Counted from the stretch's first letter, positions 11,068 through 18,462 are shown. The stretch is 18,512 nucleotides of DNA from JBBTSQ01 sp038078755 (GCA_038078755.1 JBBTSQ010000001.1:1-18512); one strand, 5' to 3'. Notes: generated by a model not told the origin, from the letters alone. Translations and numbers: made by a program.

Positions 11068-11919
11068 ATGGCATTTGCCAGCACCGTACGTAACAAACAA
11101 AGCGCGTTGCAACGTCGAAAACGTAATCGGCTGTATCTTTTTTGCGGACTGATCTTTTTGTGCGTTGTACTTTTGATCGGCACACTTTCGTATGTGAGCC
11201 GTCTGGAGCAATTTTTGGTGAAGACGGTAGTGATTTCGGGCAACACTGTGACTGATGGGGCGCTGATAGAAGATGTTGCGCGGGGGGAGCTTCTCGGGAA
11301 ATACCTCTGGCTCTTTCCAAAAGAAAACAGCTTCTTGTTTCCGGCGAAGACGGTTGAACAGAGCTTGCTATCAGAATTTTCTCGCGTGAAGTCAGTGTCT
11401 GTATCTCGCGAAGGGTTTGAAACGATGCGTATCGCAGTAGTTGAGCGAAAGCCACAGGCGCTTTGGTGCGAGGGATTTGAGCCGTTCTTATCTGGGGAAA
11501 ATAGTACTGATTGTTATTTTGTGGATGAGTCGGGCTTTATCTTCAGTCGCGCACCGCAATTTTCTCGAAATGTGTTTGTACGGTATTTTGGAGGCACGGA
11601 GGCAACTAGTACTTTGGCGAGTACTATCATCCCCGATCGGTTTGCTGAATACGATTTTTTTGTTGAATCATTGCGGGCGGAAAAATTACCCATTACCGAT
11701 CTTGTGCTTTTGCGAAATGGTGACATTGGGCTGTATCTCGAATCGGGCGTGAAGATTTTGTTTGATACACGTCAAAATTTAGGGACGGTTTTGTCCAATA
11801 TTGAATTATTGATGGAGCGGGAAGAATTGTCGCTCATATCGAAGACACCAAGGTTCGAATATGTTGATTTGAGATATGGAAATAAGGTGTTCTATAAATC
11901 GAAAGGGGTCACTCAATAA
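11068..11919 (+). CDS. ftsQ: FtsQ/DivIB-type cell-division protein
   Basis: FtsQ is a bitopic divisome protein that bridges early and late division proteins. The 283-residue product has a basic cytoplasmic N-terminus (RNKQSALQRRKRNR), one transmembrane helix (about 22-43) and a POTRA-like domain starting VKTVVISGNTVTDGALIEDV (about 51-118). A beta domain follows, ending FEYVDLRYGNKVFYK, the usual FtsQ C-terminal motif. Two Cys in the external domain (around 137-152, LWCEGF and TDCYF) could form a disulfide. It lies 27 nt after serS with no promoter of note, so the two are probably one transcript. The usual neighbours (murC, ftsA, ftsZ) are absent here. Confidence 0.85.
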   Translation: MAFASTVRNKQSALQRRKRNRLYLFCGLIFLCVVLLIGTLSYVSRLEQFLVKTVVISGNTVTDGALIEDVARGELLGKYLWLFPKENSFLFPAKTVEQSLLSEFSRVKSVSVSREGFETMRIAVVERKPQALWCEGFEPFLSGENSTDCYFVDESGFIFSRAPQFSRNVFVRYFGGTEATSTLASTIIPDRFAEYDFFVESLRAEKLPITDLVLLRNGDIGLYLESGVKILFDTRQNLGTVLSNIELLMEREELSLISKTPRFEYVDLRYGNKVFYKSKGVTQ

Positions 11920-11961
11920 TGAATATCGAACCGCACATATGTTGTGTGTGGTTTGGGTAGC

Positions 11962-11991
11962 TTGTTATCAAAAATTCTTTTATGGTACAGT
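11962..11991 (+). promoter_or_regulatory. Promoter of the dus gene
   Basis: TTGTTA (11962-11967), 18 nt, TACAGT (11986-11991) preceded by TGG, an extended -10. It is 9 nt from the ATG at 12001, so the leader is 0-3 nt. A hairpin around AACCGCACA/TGTGTGGTT lies just upstream (11929-11953). Confidence 0.6.
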
Positions 11992-12000
11992 GGGGGATCA

Positions 12001-13044
12001 ATGATTACTGGATTTTGGAAAAAATTAAAAAAGCCGTTTTTTGTGTTGGCGCCGATGGCGGATGTGACCGACTGTGTGTTTCGAGCGCTGATTGCGAAGT
12101 ACTCTGGTCACGGAAAAGCTTCAGGGGGGCCTGATGTGTTTTGGACTGAGTTTGTGTCGGCCGATGGATTGTGCAACGAGATGGGGCGCAAGCACCTACT
12201 GATTGATTTGAAATACTCTGAAGCGGAACGGCCGATTGTCGCGCAACTTTTTGGAAGTAATCCGGAAAATATGGAAAAAGCTTCGGCACTGGTGGCGAGT
12301 CTCGGCTTTGATGGTATTGATATTAATATGGGTTGTCCCGACAAGACGATTGAAAAGCAGGGAGCGGGAGCGGCGATGATTAAAAATTTGCCACAGGCGA
12401 AAGAAATTATTCGCGCAGTGAAGCGTGGCGCACCGAATCTGCCCGTGTCAGTAAAGACTCGCATTGGTTATAACAAAAACGAAATCGATACTTGGGTGCG
12501 GGGATTGCTCGAAGAAGATTTGGCAGCACTCACTATTCACGCCCGCACTCGAAAAGAGATGTCACTCGTACCGGCGCGGTGGGAACACGTGCGTGAAGTT
12601 GTTGATTTGAAAAACAAAATGGGGAAAGATACGTTGATCATCGGCAATGGCGATTTGCTCGATATTGCTGATGCTCGAAAGAAAGCTCTCGAGACTGGAT
12701 GCGACGGCGTGATGCTGGGTCGTGCGATTTTCGGCAACCCGTGGCTTTTTGATGAGCAGAAAGGGATTGCGGTGGGGCAGAGTACGGCTGATGATCGAGT
12801 AGGTCTTGGATCGGGGAATCATGCGGTGACTATTGAGGAAAGATTGAGAGTCTTGGTGGAGCATGCACAGGAGTTTGAGCGCGTACTCTGTCCGCACAAA
12901 AGTTTTGCGGTAATGAAAAAGCATTTTAAGGCATATGTGAACGGCTTTGATGGGGCAAAAGAGCTTCGAATGCAACTTATGAATACAGAGAATTCAAAAC
13001 AGGTGAGTGAAATTATCGGTGAATTCTTAAAAAAGCCTCTATAG
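12001..13044 (+). CDS. tRNA-dihydrouridine synthase (Dus family)
   Basis: A flavoenzyme that reduces uridines in the tRNA D loop using FMN and NADPH. The 347-residue product is a TIM barrel with the FMN-site start APMADVTD (17-24), QLFGSNPE, and the catalytic Cys112 in INMGCPDKTIEKQGAGAAM. SVKTRIGY, IHARTRKEM, GNGDLLD and the phosphate-binding GVMLGRAIFGNPWLF (236-250) follow, and then a helical tRNA-binding C-terminal domain. It is closest to the DusB-like subgroup by eye, but the exact subgroup is not certain. ATG 12001 is preferred over an in-frame upstream ATG at 11944, which would place the -10 box inside the gene. Sequence from 13045 to 13086 is a short spacer before the strong promoter at 13087. 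Confidence 0.94.
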   Translation: MITGFWKKLKKPFFVLAPMADVTDCVFRALIAKYSGHGKASGGPDVFWTEFVSADGLCNEMGRKHLLIDLKYSEAERPIVAQLFGSNPENMEKASALVASLGFDGIDINMGCPDKTIEKQGAGAAMIKNLPQAKEIIRAVKRGAPNLPVSVKTRIGYNKNEIDTWVRGLLEEDLAALTIHARTRKEMSLVPARWEHVREVVDLKNKMGKDTLIIGNGDLLDIADARKKALETGCDGVMLGRAIFGNPWLFDEQKGIAVGQSTADDRVGLGSGNHAVTIEERLRVLVEHAQEFERVLCPHKSFAVMKKHFKAYVNGFDGAKELRMQLMNTENSKQVSEIIGEFLKKPL

Positions 13045-13086
13045 AGCCATATTTTTAATACTTGGGTAGACGAAACAGCAAAAAGC

Positions 13087-13115
13087 TTGACTTTTATATA
13101 CGAGTATGCTATACT
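13087..13115 (+). promoter_or_regulatory. Very strong sigma-70-type promoter
   Basis: TTGACT (13087-13092), exactly 17 nt, TATACT (13110-13115), with the extended -10 TGC before it. The predicted start at about 13121 falls on the first bases of a 12-bp RNA hairpin. The spacer carries TTATATACGA (13094-13103), identical to half of the palindromes around the PaaX/Cas2-like gene. Confidence 0.85.
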
Positions 13116-13462
13116 GGTACCAGACAGTCGAGTTGGTATCCGGTCGCAACAGATCTGCCAAAACAGATCGAAGCACCGGAGCTCACTGTGTGGTGGTGTA
13201 CGCATTGCGCGTTTCTCGCCCTGAAAGGAGGGTAAAAACACACGGAAGCCAGTTTAAGGTGAGATCGTTCCTCAACGGAGATCAAAACCTGCTGGCCTTG
13301 TCGACAAAGTTCATTAAAAAATAATTAGGTTTTTTCCTAATTACACAGCAACGGGTCGGATAAGCCGACAAAAAATCACCATTAACCGACTGGAGACTGG
13401 CGCTGCCACGAAGGCCCCCGCTACGTCTCCGGTCACAACCGGAATAAAAGAAAGGAGGTAAA

Positions 13463-13618
13463 ATGGATACGATTCTGTCAGATTTTGATTTCGAACCGCG
13501 CGTTTGCGACCCTGTCATTGTGCAGGGGGATGTGCACTCGGAAGTCTCAGTTGGTCGGGTGGGTTTGTCGGAGCACTTGCTCTGGCCGATCTCGCCGTCG
13601 TGGAAAAAATTCAGTTGA
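13463..13618 (+). CDS. 51-codon ORF with near-perfect Shine-Dalgarno
   Basis: It starts MDTILSDFDFEPRVCDPVIV and ends LLWPISPSWKKFS: acidic start, Val-rich middle, basic end, no membrane segment. I do not recognise it. AGAAAGGAGGT lies at ideal spacing (AAA between it and the ATG) and complements the conserved 3' end of bacterial 16S rRNA over 11 nt. That is far stronger than anything before the other genes here. It sits inside a strongly transcribed structured unit, after a 10-bp hairpin that ends about 17 nt before the Shine-Dalgarno. It may be a small protein or a regulatory leader peptide. Confidence 0.5.
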   Translation: MDTILSDFDFEPRVCDPVIVQGDVHSEVSVGRVGLSEHLLWPISPSWKKFS

Positions 13619-13764
13619 GAGTTGGGCGTTGGTGTTGGACCGAACGTATAGAATGATTGGTATCTTGCGCCCCCATGGGCCCTTGATATAACTTTCGGAC
13701 TGTACTAGTAGGAAGCATGGCACAGCAGGCAGTGTCCCAACAACGCCCTAGTCCCAAACAACCA

Positions 13765-13817
13765 CCCCGCTTTGCGATCTCGTCTCTAGAGATTGCAAAG
13801 CGGGGTTTTCTTTTATT
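13765..13817 (+). terminator. Strong Rho-independent terminator
   Basis: CCCCGCTTTGC-G-ATCTC pairs with GAGAT-T-GCAAAGCGGGG around GTCTCTA, followed by TTTTCTTTTATT. It ends the transcription unit that starts at about 13121. Confidence 0.92.
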
Positions 13818-13867
13818 ACTACAGATTACTACAGACGAGGCGTTTCTCCATATTTTTGTATACTCTC

Positions 13868-13909
13868 TGCACAATGCCATATCAGCTATAGCTGATATGG
13901 CATTGTGCA
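13868..13909. repeat. 42-nt perfect palindrome with AGCTATAGCT core
   Basis: TGCACAATGCCATATCAGCT is followed by AT and the exact inverse, with no loop. It shares the 14-nt centre TCAGCTATAGCTGA with 8155-8194 but has different arms. Confidence 0.9.
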
Positions 13910-14052
13910 TCTTTCAACTGTATACTTCATACTTTTTATTCCACCGAGCGAGGAGCGTGTGGATACGTCCTTCGTGTACACAGCGTCCGAGTCGAGGGTG
14001 GATCAAAGAGTAGCAACTCTTTACTTAATACTGTATACCTCCATTTGTAAGA
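13910..14052 (+). other. Intergenic stretch with further inverted repeats
   Basis: No gene is seen. CCACC (about 13942) and GGTGG (about 13997) enclose a region with partly pairing TGTGGATACG and CGTGTACACA. A 7-bp hairpin AAAGAGT-AGCA-ACTCTTT follows at 14005-14022. Its AGCA loop is like that of hairpin 1 in structured repeat copy D, but the rest does not align. Confidence 0.45.
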
Positions 14053-14081
14053 TTGACAGCGTCAGGACACCTGTGTATAGT
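14053..14081 (+). promoter_or_regulatory. Strong promoter of the 14110 gene
   Basis: TTGACA (14053-14058), exactly 17 nt, TATAGT (14076-14081). The leader to ATG 14110 would be about 22 nt, without a Shine-Dalgarno. Confidence 0.8.
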
Positions 14082-14109
14082 GCATCCAGAAACAGTCCCT
14101 TACACCACT

Positions 14110-14670
14110 ATGAAGAAAATGATCGTGTCGGCCATCCTTTTGGCCTTTTCTGTCTTTGTGACTCCCATCTTTGGGGCCACGAATTTTGTCTCAACATCGA
14201 TCGCGGGGCCTCTCGGCATCACGCTTTCGGTCTCAAACCTCAATGGCGCAACTTTGACGAATAGCTGGGAGCTCCAGCGTTCGACCAATGGTGAGTCGTT
14301 TGTTGGAGTGTCGAGCACCAACACCTTTGCCTTCGGTTCTCCCGATGGCAAGACGGTGGGGAGGGTTGTTCCGTGGGCGGCATTTATTCCCGGACAGTAT
14401 CGCTTCGTTGCGATGCAATCGGGGACTAATCTCCACACGGCGACCACCAACTTGCTGTTTACCGCACAAACCGTGTTTTCCCAATCAGAAATCAGGGTGT
14501 CGGTGGCAGGCATCGCAAGCTACGGCTTTGTGGTTGAATCGAGCACCAATCTCATCAACTGGAGTTTCCACTCGAGCAATGCTCCCGGGGTGGCAACACT
14601 CGCGATTGACTCATTGACTAATCAGGTCCGGAAATTCTACCGGATCAAAACTACGTTTCCCCAACAATAG
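14110..14670 (+). CDS. Small secreted protein with STNLxxW...FYR motif
   Basis: 186 residues. MKKMIVSAILLAFSVFVTPIF then GA is a clear signal peptide, with cleavage near residue 23. The mature part is Ser/Thr/Asn-rich beta-type sequence with two related halves: WELQRSTNGESFVGVSSTNTFAF and VVESSTNLINWSFHSSNAPG, the latter ending VRKFYRIK. The xxSTNLxxW...FYRI pattern resembles the STDLxxW...FFRL pattern of the repeats in the 15001 protein. That suggests one surface or exported module type used in both. There is no cysteine, anchor or enzyme motif. It has its own promoter and terminator, so it is a single-gene unit. Its function is not known to me. Confidence 0.8.
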   Translation: MKKMIVSAILLAFSVFVTPIFGATNFVSTSIAGPLGITLSVSNLNGATLTNSWELQRSTNGESFVGVSSTNTFAFGSPDGKTVGRVVPWAAFIPGQYRFVAMQSGTNLHTATTNLLFTAQTVFSQSEIRVSVAGIASYGFVVESSTNLINWSFHSSNAPGVATLAIDSLTNQVRKFYRIKTTFPQQ

Positions 14671-14672
14671 GG

Positions 14673-14708
14673 AAACCACCGCGCAAGATGCTTGCGCGGT
14701 TTCTTTTT
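14673..14708 (+). terminator. Rho-independent terminator
   Basis: AAACC-A-CCGCGCAAG pairs with CTTGCGCGG-TTT around ATG, followed by CTTTTTGT, just past the stop of the 14110 gene. Confidence 0.9.
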
Positions 14709-14741
14709 GTGCTTGAATGTGTGGCCAAATTGACTATCTGT

Positions 14742-14875
14742 GTCTTATATTGTCTATCGTTTATGTCTTTATAAAAGACATGGATGTCTTTTATAAAACT
14801 ATATATTGTCTTTTATAAAAAATAAAAATTATAATTTAAAAATAATGTCTTTAAATAAGTTGTTATAAAAGACAC
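14742..14875. repeat. Iteron-like array of GTCTTTTATAAAA motifs in AT-rich DNA
   Basis: Copies or near-copies of the palindromic GTCTTTTATAAAAGAC begin at 14742 (degenerate), 14765, 14786, 14808 and 14847, plus an inverted half at 14863-14873. The first four are 21-23 nt apart, two helical turns, so bound proteins would line up on one face. The sequence through 14990 stays extremely AT-rich and has no gene. It probably regulates the 15001 gene. An origin-like role is possible but less likely. Confidence 0.65.
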
Positions 14876-15000
14876 ATTTTTACAAAAGAATAATTTTATA
14901 GCATAAATTTATACGAAAAACAGCATTTTTTTACCTTTTCTATTAAAAACCACCGGTAAAATGCTAAAAAACATAAAAAAATGTTGACGAAAATGAGTCG

Positions 15001-18000
15001 GTGAGTAGTGTGTACTCTGTGATACGAGATTTTGTGGCTAAAAATATGGCGATGAACATCAAGGGGCGTAAACCTCTTTTTGGTGCTGGGTTTTCCTATA
15101 TTTCTAGCCTACTTTCTCCGCTCTTGGTTTTTGTTTTGACTCTCTCATTGTTTGCCCCACTTGTGCCAACCGAAGTTTCTGCAAATCACACTTCGATTTT
15201 GAATACCGTAAATATTACTTCAGATGCTACCTGGACGGTACCAACTGGAATTACCCAATATACTCTCAAAATCTGGGGGGCTGGAGGAAATGGAGGAAAC
15301 GGAGGTTTACTGGGTGTGCAAGGATACAATGGACCGGGTGGCGGAGGCGGAGGAGGAGCCGGCGCATATGGTGAAAAAATAATTACCGTCACTCCAGCGA
15401 CTGCCACGGTAACTGCTTCTATTGCTCAAAATAATACCGGAACCACGACTGTTACTGTCGGTGGAATGACTCTGGCACTTGGATCCGGTGGTAATGGTGG
15501 TGGTGGTCTTGAGTATTCTGGAGGTGGAAAGAAGCAGGGAATTGCATTTGGTGGTCCAGGGGGTGTTGGTGGTATCGTTGATCCTACGGCGGTGTCATTA
15601 TTTGATTTTTATCAAAATGGCGCTAATGGTGCTGATGGTACTCCTGGTGGCTATGCAAACAGTATGTCCGGATACGGTTTTCCTGGCGCCGGAGGTAATG
15701 GCGCAAACGGCTATTCTGCACTGGGTTCAGGCGGTGTTGGCGGTTCTGATCCATCAGGTAGCCAATCATATTCATACGGAAATCACGTGGGAACAGCGGG
15801 AACTGGTTTTGGTGGTGGAGGTGGTGGCGGATCGGGGTATGGCGGTATAGGTGCCTTTGGGGCAACTGGCAGAATGGTAGTCGAATACAGTACGCCAATT
15901 CCCGATCCAATAGTCGCGCCAACAATTTCGTGTTCAGCAACCGCGGGGGTACTTGATACCGCACCGTTTGGTACCGACACTGTCCTGTCTTGGTCTACCA
16001 ACACTCCCACTACCACTGTCCTTGAGATTTCAACCGATCTACTTTCATGGACAGTATTCCCAACAGCGCCAACAACCGTGGGTAGTTGTTACACGGTCAC
16101 CGCCTCAACCACCAATGCTCTTGCGCAAACAAACTATTTTCGATTGACTGCCACCACGACGCCAATAGTGCCACCATTGCCACCGGTCCCGCCAGCCACT
16201 TCTTGTGATGCTACCGCTGGTGTGCTTTCGGTACTTCCACAGGGACTTAACACAACATTATCTTGGTCAACCAATACTCCGACCACTACTGTCTTGCAAC
16301 TCTCGACCGATTTTGTAGTATGGGTCAATAGTGCTACTATTCCGACTAGTGTTGGAGGGTGTTACACTGTCGTAGCATCGACCACTAGTTCGACAGGACA
16401 AGTTAATTTTTTTCGTCTTAATACTCCGACGGTAGTCCCGCCACCAGTTGTGCCGCCAAGTCTACCATCTTGTTCCGCCACTCTCGGTGTATTGTCTGTC
16501 ACTGCATCAAGCACGGATTCAATCCTCACTTGGGCAACCACGACTCCTGCTTCATTTGTAGCGCAACGATCAGTTGATTTAATTAATTGGACAACTATCA
16601 CCGTTACGCCACCCGTCATCAACAACTGTTTTTCAGTGACCGCTTCGACCACCGACAGTGTCAGTGGCCTACCAAATTTCTTTCGATTATTTGATACGAC
16701 ACCCGCTCCAGTAATACCTCCCGCCACTCTAGTGTCTTGTCCGGCAACTCAAGGTGTGCTTGCCCTTTCCGCTTCGACCACGGATTCAATCCTCACGTGG
16801 GCAACTACAACACCTGCTTCATTTGTAGCGCAGGTGTCGACTGATCTTACTAATTGGACCACACTCACGGTGACCCCGCCGATTGTTAATAATTGTTTTG
16901 CAGTCACCGCTTCGACCACCGCATCAGGAGGAGCGACCAACTATTTCCGTTTGTTTGACACTACTCCATCAGGCGGAGGCGGTGGCGGGGGAGGAGGTGG
17001 CGGTGGTGCGCCGACACTGACGGCGACACTTACAATTTCTGGGGCGACCACTACTGCGCCGATCAACAATCTTCCATTTGCTATTACGCTCGGAGGCACC
17101 GCTACCGGGCCAGTGTTCCATCGCATCGATTGTACGAGTGATGGCAGTTATGAATACGCATCGACGACCCCGCTTTCCTCATTCATTACCCCAGGTATTT
17201 GTACCTATACCAATCCGGGGGTCTATACGGCGTTGGCCGAAGTCGGTCGAGGCGGAGCGACAACTACCACCACAACGGTGATCACTGTGCTTGCGGGCAC
17301 AACCATCGGCGGACTATCACTCGGTCTTGATTTCAGCGTCTCGCCAAGTACGGGTGTGGCGCCACTTACCAATGTTGGCTTTACCGGCACGGTTTCGGGT
17401 ACCGCAATCACCGTCACCGCGACTACCACATTTAGTTTTGATTGTTTGAATGATGGCAGTTTTGAATTTTCTTCAAGTACTCTTTCGACGACAATGACGC
17501 AGGGCAATCTCTGTTCATACACCCTCCCAGGCACCTATGTCGCACGACTTTTGGCGGTGCGTGAATCGTTTATGGTGTCGGCTACCACATCGGTTGTCGT
17601 ATCGCCGATCCCTGCAGTACCACCTCCTTCTGGAGGAGGCGGGGGAGGCGGGGGAGGTGGGGGTGGCACACCAACAGTCACCGTCTCAACTGGTGGCGGT
17701 GGGCCGATTGGTCTTTTTGGCACTATCTCTGGACAGGGTTCTACTGCTGTGACCAATAGCGGTGGTGGAGGTACTGCTCCATCTGGCGCAAGTTGCACCT
17801 ATCTCGAAAGCTATCTTCGAGCGGATTTTGATAATGATCCGCGAGAGGTGGCAAAACTACAGTCTTTCTTAAAGGACACTGAAAATATGAATGTGTCCTT
17901 AACAAATGTCTTTGATAAACAAACAGAGGATGCAGTGAAGGCCTTTCAGGTCAAATATACCACTGATACGCTACAGCCTTGGGGGACCACTACTCCGACC

Positions 18001-18417
18001 GGTTATGTATACATTACGACATTGAAAAAGATCAATGATATTAAGTGTGGTGGACAGCCAGGATATGTCGTACAAGCACTGCCAGACTTGAGCCAATTCT
18101 CTGCTCCAGTGATTGGCTTAGGCGAAAATACTACCGACACGACTGCCACATCGACTATAGATACACCATTCGGTAGTGTGGATGTGGGTAGCACCACACC
18201 ACTTGCAACCACCACTCGTCCTTTTGATGGAATCATCGGTAGTTTGCCGATAACAGACATAAACATCTTGGCACAAGCTACTACTACGCCGCCGGCTCCA
18301 ACGGGTGACTTCCTTGTTCGAGGTCAGCAGAACGTGGCGGGTGTACTCAATGCCATATCGGACAGTGTCTTTTATGTCCTTTATAAAGTTAGGGGAGCGG
18401 GAGGACTAAGTAAATAA
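15001..18417 (+). CDS. Large secreted repeat protein with peptidoglycan-binding-like domain
   Basis: 1138 residues. The N-terminal signal segment (hydrophobic 31-53, cleavage likely after EVSA, 61) precedes a Gly-rich domain (about 75-300, starting WTVPTGITQYTLKIWGAGG). Four ~90-residue repeats (about 310-655) each have SCxAT.GVL, a central W and a second Cys, and end NYFRL or NFFRL. Then come Gly12 (about 659), two PKD-like beta domains (about 671-870) with Cys pairs, a second Gly run (about 878), and a PG_binding_1-like domain (about 932-1017: EVAKLQSFLKD, FDKQTEDAVKAFQVKY). The Thr-rich tail shows no sorting motif. Such architectures are familiar for cell-surface proteins of this group. 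The protein may attach to cell wall or S-layer. Start choice is uncertain: GTG 15001, GTG 15034 (a TGT-GATACG extended -10 lies 7 nt before it), or ATG 15046 or 15052. Confidence 0.85.
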   Translation: MSSVYSVIRDFVAKNMAMNIKGRKPLFGAGFSYISSLLSPLLVFVLTLSLFAPLVPTEVSANHTSILNTVNITSDATWTVPTGITQYTLKIWGAGGNGGNGGLLGVQGYNGPGGGGGGGAGAYGEKIITVTPATATVTASIAQNNTGTTTVTVGGMTLALGSGGNGGGGLEYSGGGKKQGIAFGGPGGVGGIVDPTAVSLFDFYQNGANGADGTPGGYANSMSGYGFPGAGGNGANGYSALGSGGVGGSDPSGSQSYSYGNHVGTAGTGFGGGGGGGSGYGGIGAFGATGRMVVEYSTPIPDPIVAPTISCSATAGVLDTAPFGTDTVLSWSTNTPTTTVLEISTDLLSWTVFPTAPTTVGSCYTVTASTTNALAQTNYFRLTATTTPIVPPLPPVPPATSCDATAGVLSVLPQGLNTTLSWSTNTPTTTVLQLSTDFVVWVNSATIPTSVGGCYTVVASTTSSTGQVNFFRLNTPTVVPPPVVPPSLPSCSATLGVLSVTASSTDSILTWATTTPASFVAQRSVDLINWTTITVTPPVINNCFSVTASTTDSVSGLPNFFRLFDTTPAPVIPPATLVSCPATQGVLALSASTTDSILTWATTTPASFVAQVSTDLTNWTTLTVTPPIVNNCFAVTASTTASGGATNYFRLFDTTPSGGGGGGGGGGGGAPTLTATLTISGATTTAPINNLPFAITLGGTATGPVFHRIDCTSDGSYEYASTTPLSSFITPGICTYTNPGVYTALAEVGRGGATTTTTTVITVLAGTTIGGLSLGLDFSVSPSTGVAPLTNVGFTGTVSGTAITVTATTTFSFDCLNDGSFEFSSSTLSTTMTQGNLCSYTLPGTYVARLLAVRESFMVSATTSVVVSPIPAVPPPSGGGGGGGGGGGGTPTVTVSTGGGGPIGLFGTISGQGSTAVTNSGGGGTAPSGASCTYLESYLRADFDNDPREVAKLQSFLKDTENMNVSLTNVFDKQTEDAVKAFQVKYTTDTLQPWGTTTPTGYVYITTLKKINDIKCGGQPGYVVQALPDLSQFSAPVIGLGENTTDTTATSTIDTPFGSVDVGSTTPLATTTRPFDGIIGSLPITDINILAQATTTPPAPTGDFLVRGQQNVAGVLNAISDSVFYVLYKVRGAGGLSK
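15927..16975 (+). repeat. Four tandem ~267-nt repeats within the surface-protein gene
   Basis: Units start near 15927, 16201, 16468 and 16735. Units 1 and 2 resemble each other (SWSTNTPTTTVL), and units 3 and 4 are much closer (LTWATTTPASFVAQ, with near-identical DNA around 16514-16572 and 16781-16839). This indicates stepwise, partly recent duplication. Pro-rich linkers separate the units. Confidence 0.85.
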
Positions 18418-18462
18418 ATACAAATTTCTAATACCTAATTTCTAAACGAGAATTATTGTATC

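Larger units (their letters stand above)
13119..13817 (+). ncRNA. Candidate structured RNA or long structured leader
   Basis: The unit runs from the strong promoter to a strong terminator. Predicted elements in order: a hairpin with ACCA-G-ACAGT-C-GAG (13119-13132) pairing CTC-ACTGT-G-TGGT (13182-13194), and inner stems TCCGGT/ACCGGA and GATCTG/CAGATC; GAAAGGAGGGTAAAA (13223-13237) with no start codon at proper distance; hairpin TAATTAGG/CCTAATTA (13322-13343); GTCGG/CCGAC (13355-13369); a 10-bp stem GACTGGAGAC/GTCTCCGGTC (13388-13434) with inner TGGCG/CGCTA; GAAAGGAGGTAAAATG and the 51-codon ORF; then a domain closed by GGGCGTTG/CAACGCCC (13624-13631, 13741-13748). It matches no RNase P, tmRNA, SRP or 6S signature I could find. 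It could be an independent RNA, a leader with small ORFs, or both. The structures were paired by eye, not computed. Confidence 0.55.

Noticed and set aside
13119..13130. ACCAGACAGTCG at the start of the structured RNA resembles the 5' region of E. coli-type RNase P RNA.
   Set aside because: The conserved GAGGAAAGTCC and ACAGAA-type segments are missing, and the ACAGT strand pairs locally with ACTGT at 13185-13189 instead of with the 3' end. It is probably a chance match.
13106..13324. 72-codon frame in the structured RNA, starting ATG 13106.
   Set aside because: Its ATG lies upstream of the -10 box of the strong promoter, so it would not be in the transcript. No alternative start is well placed after the SD-like site at 13223.
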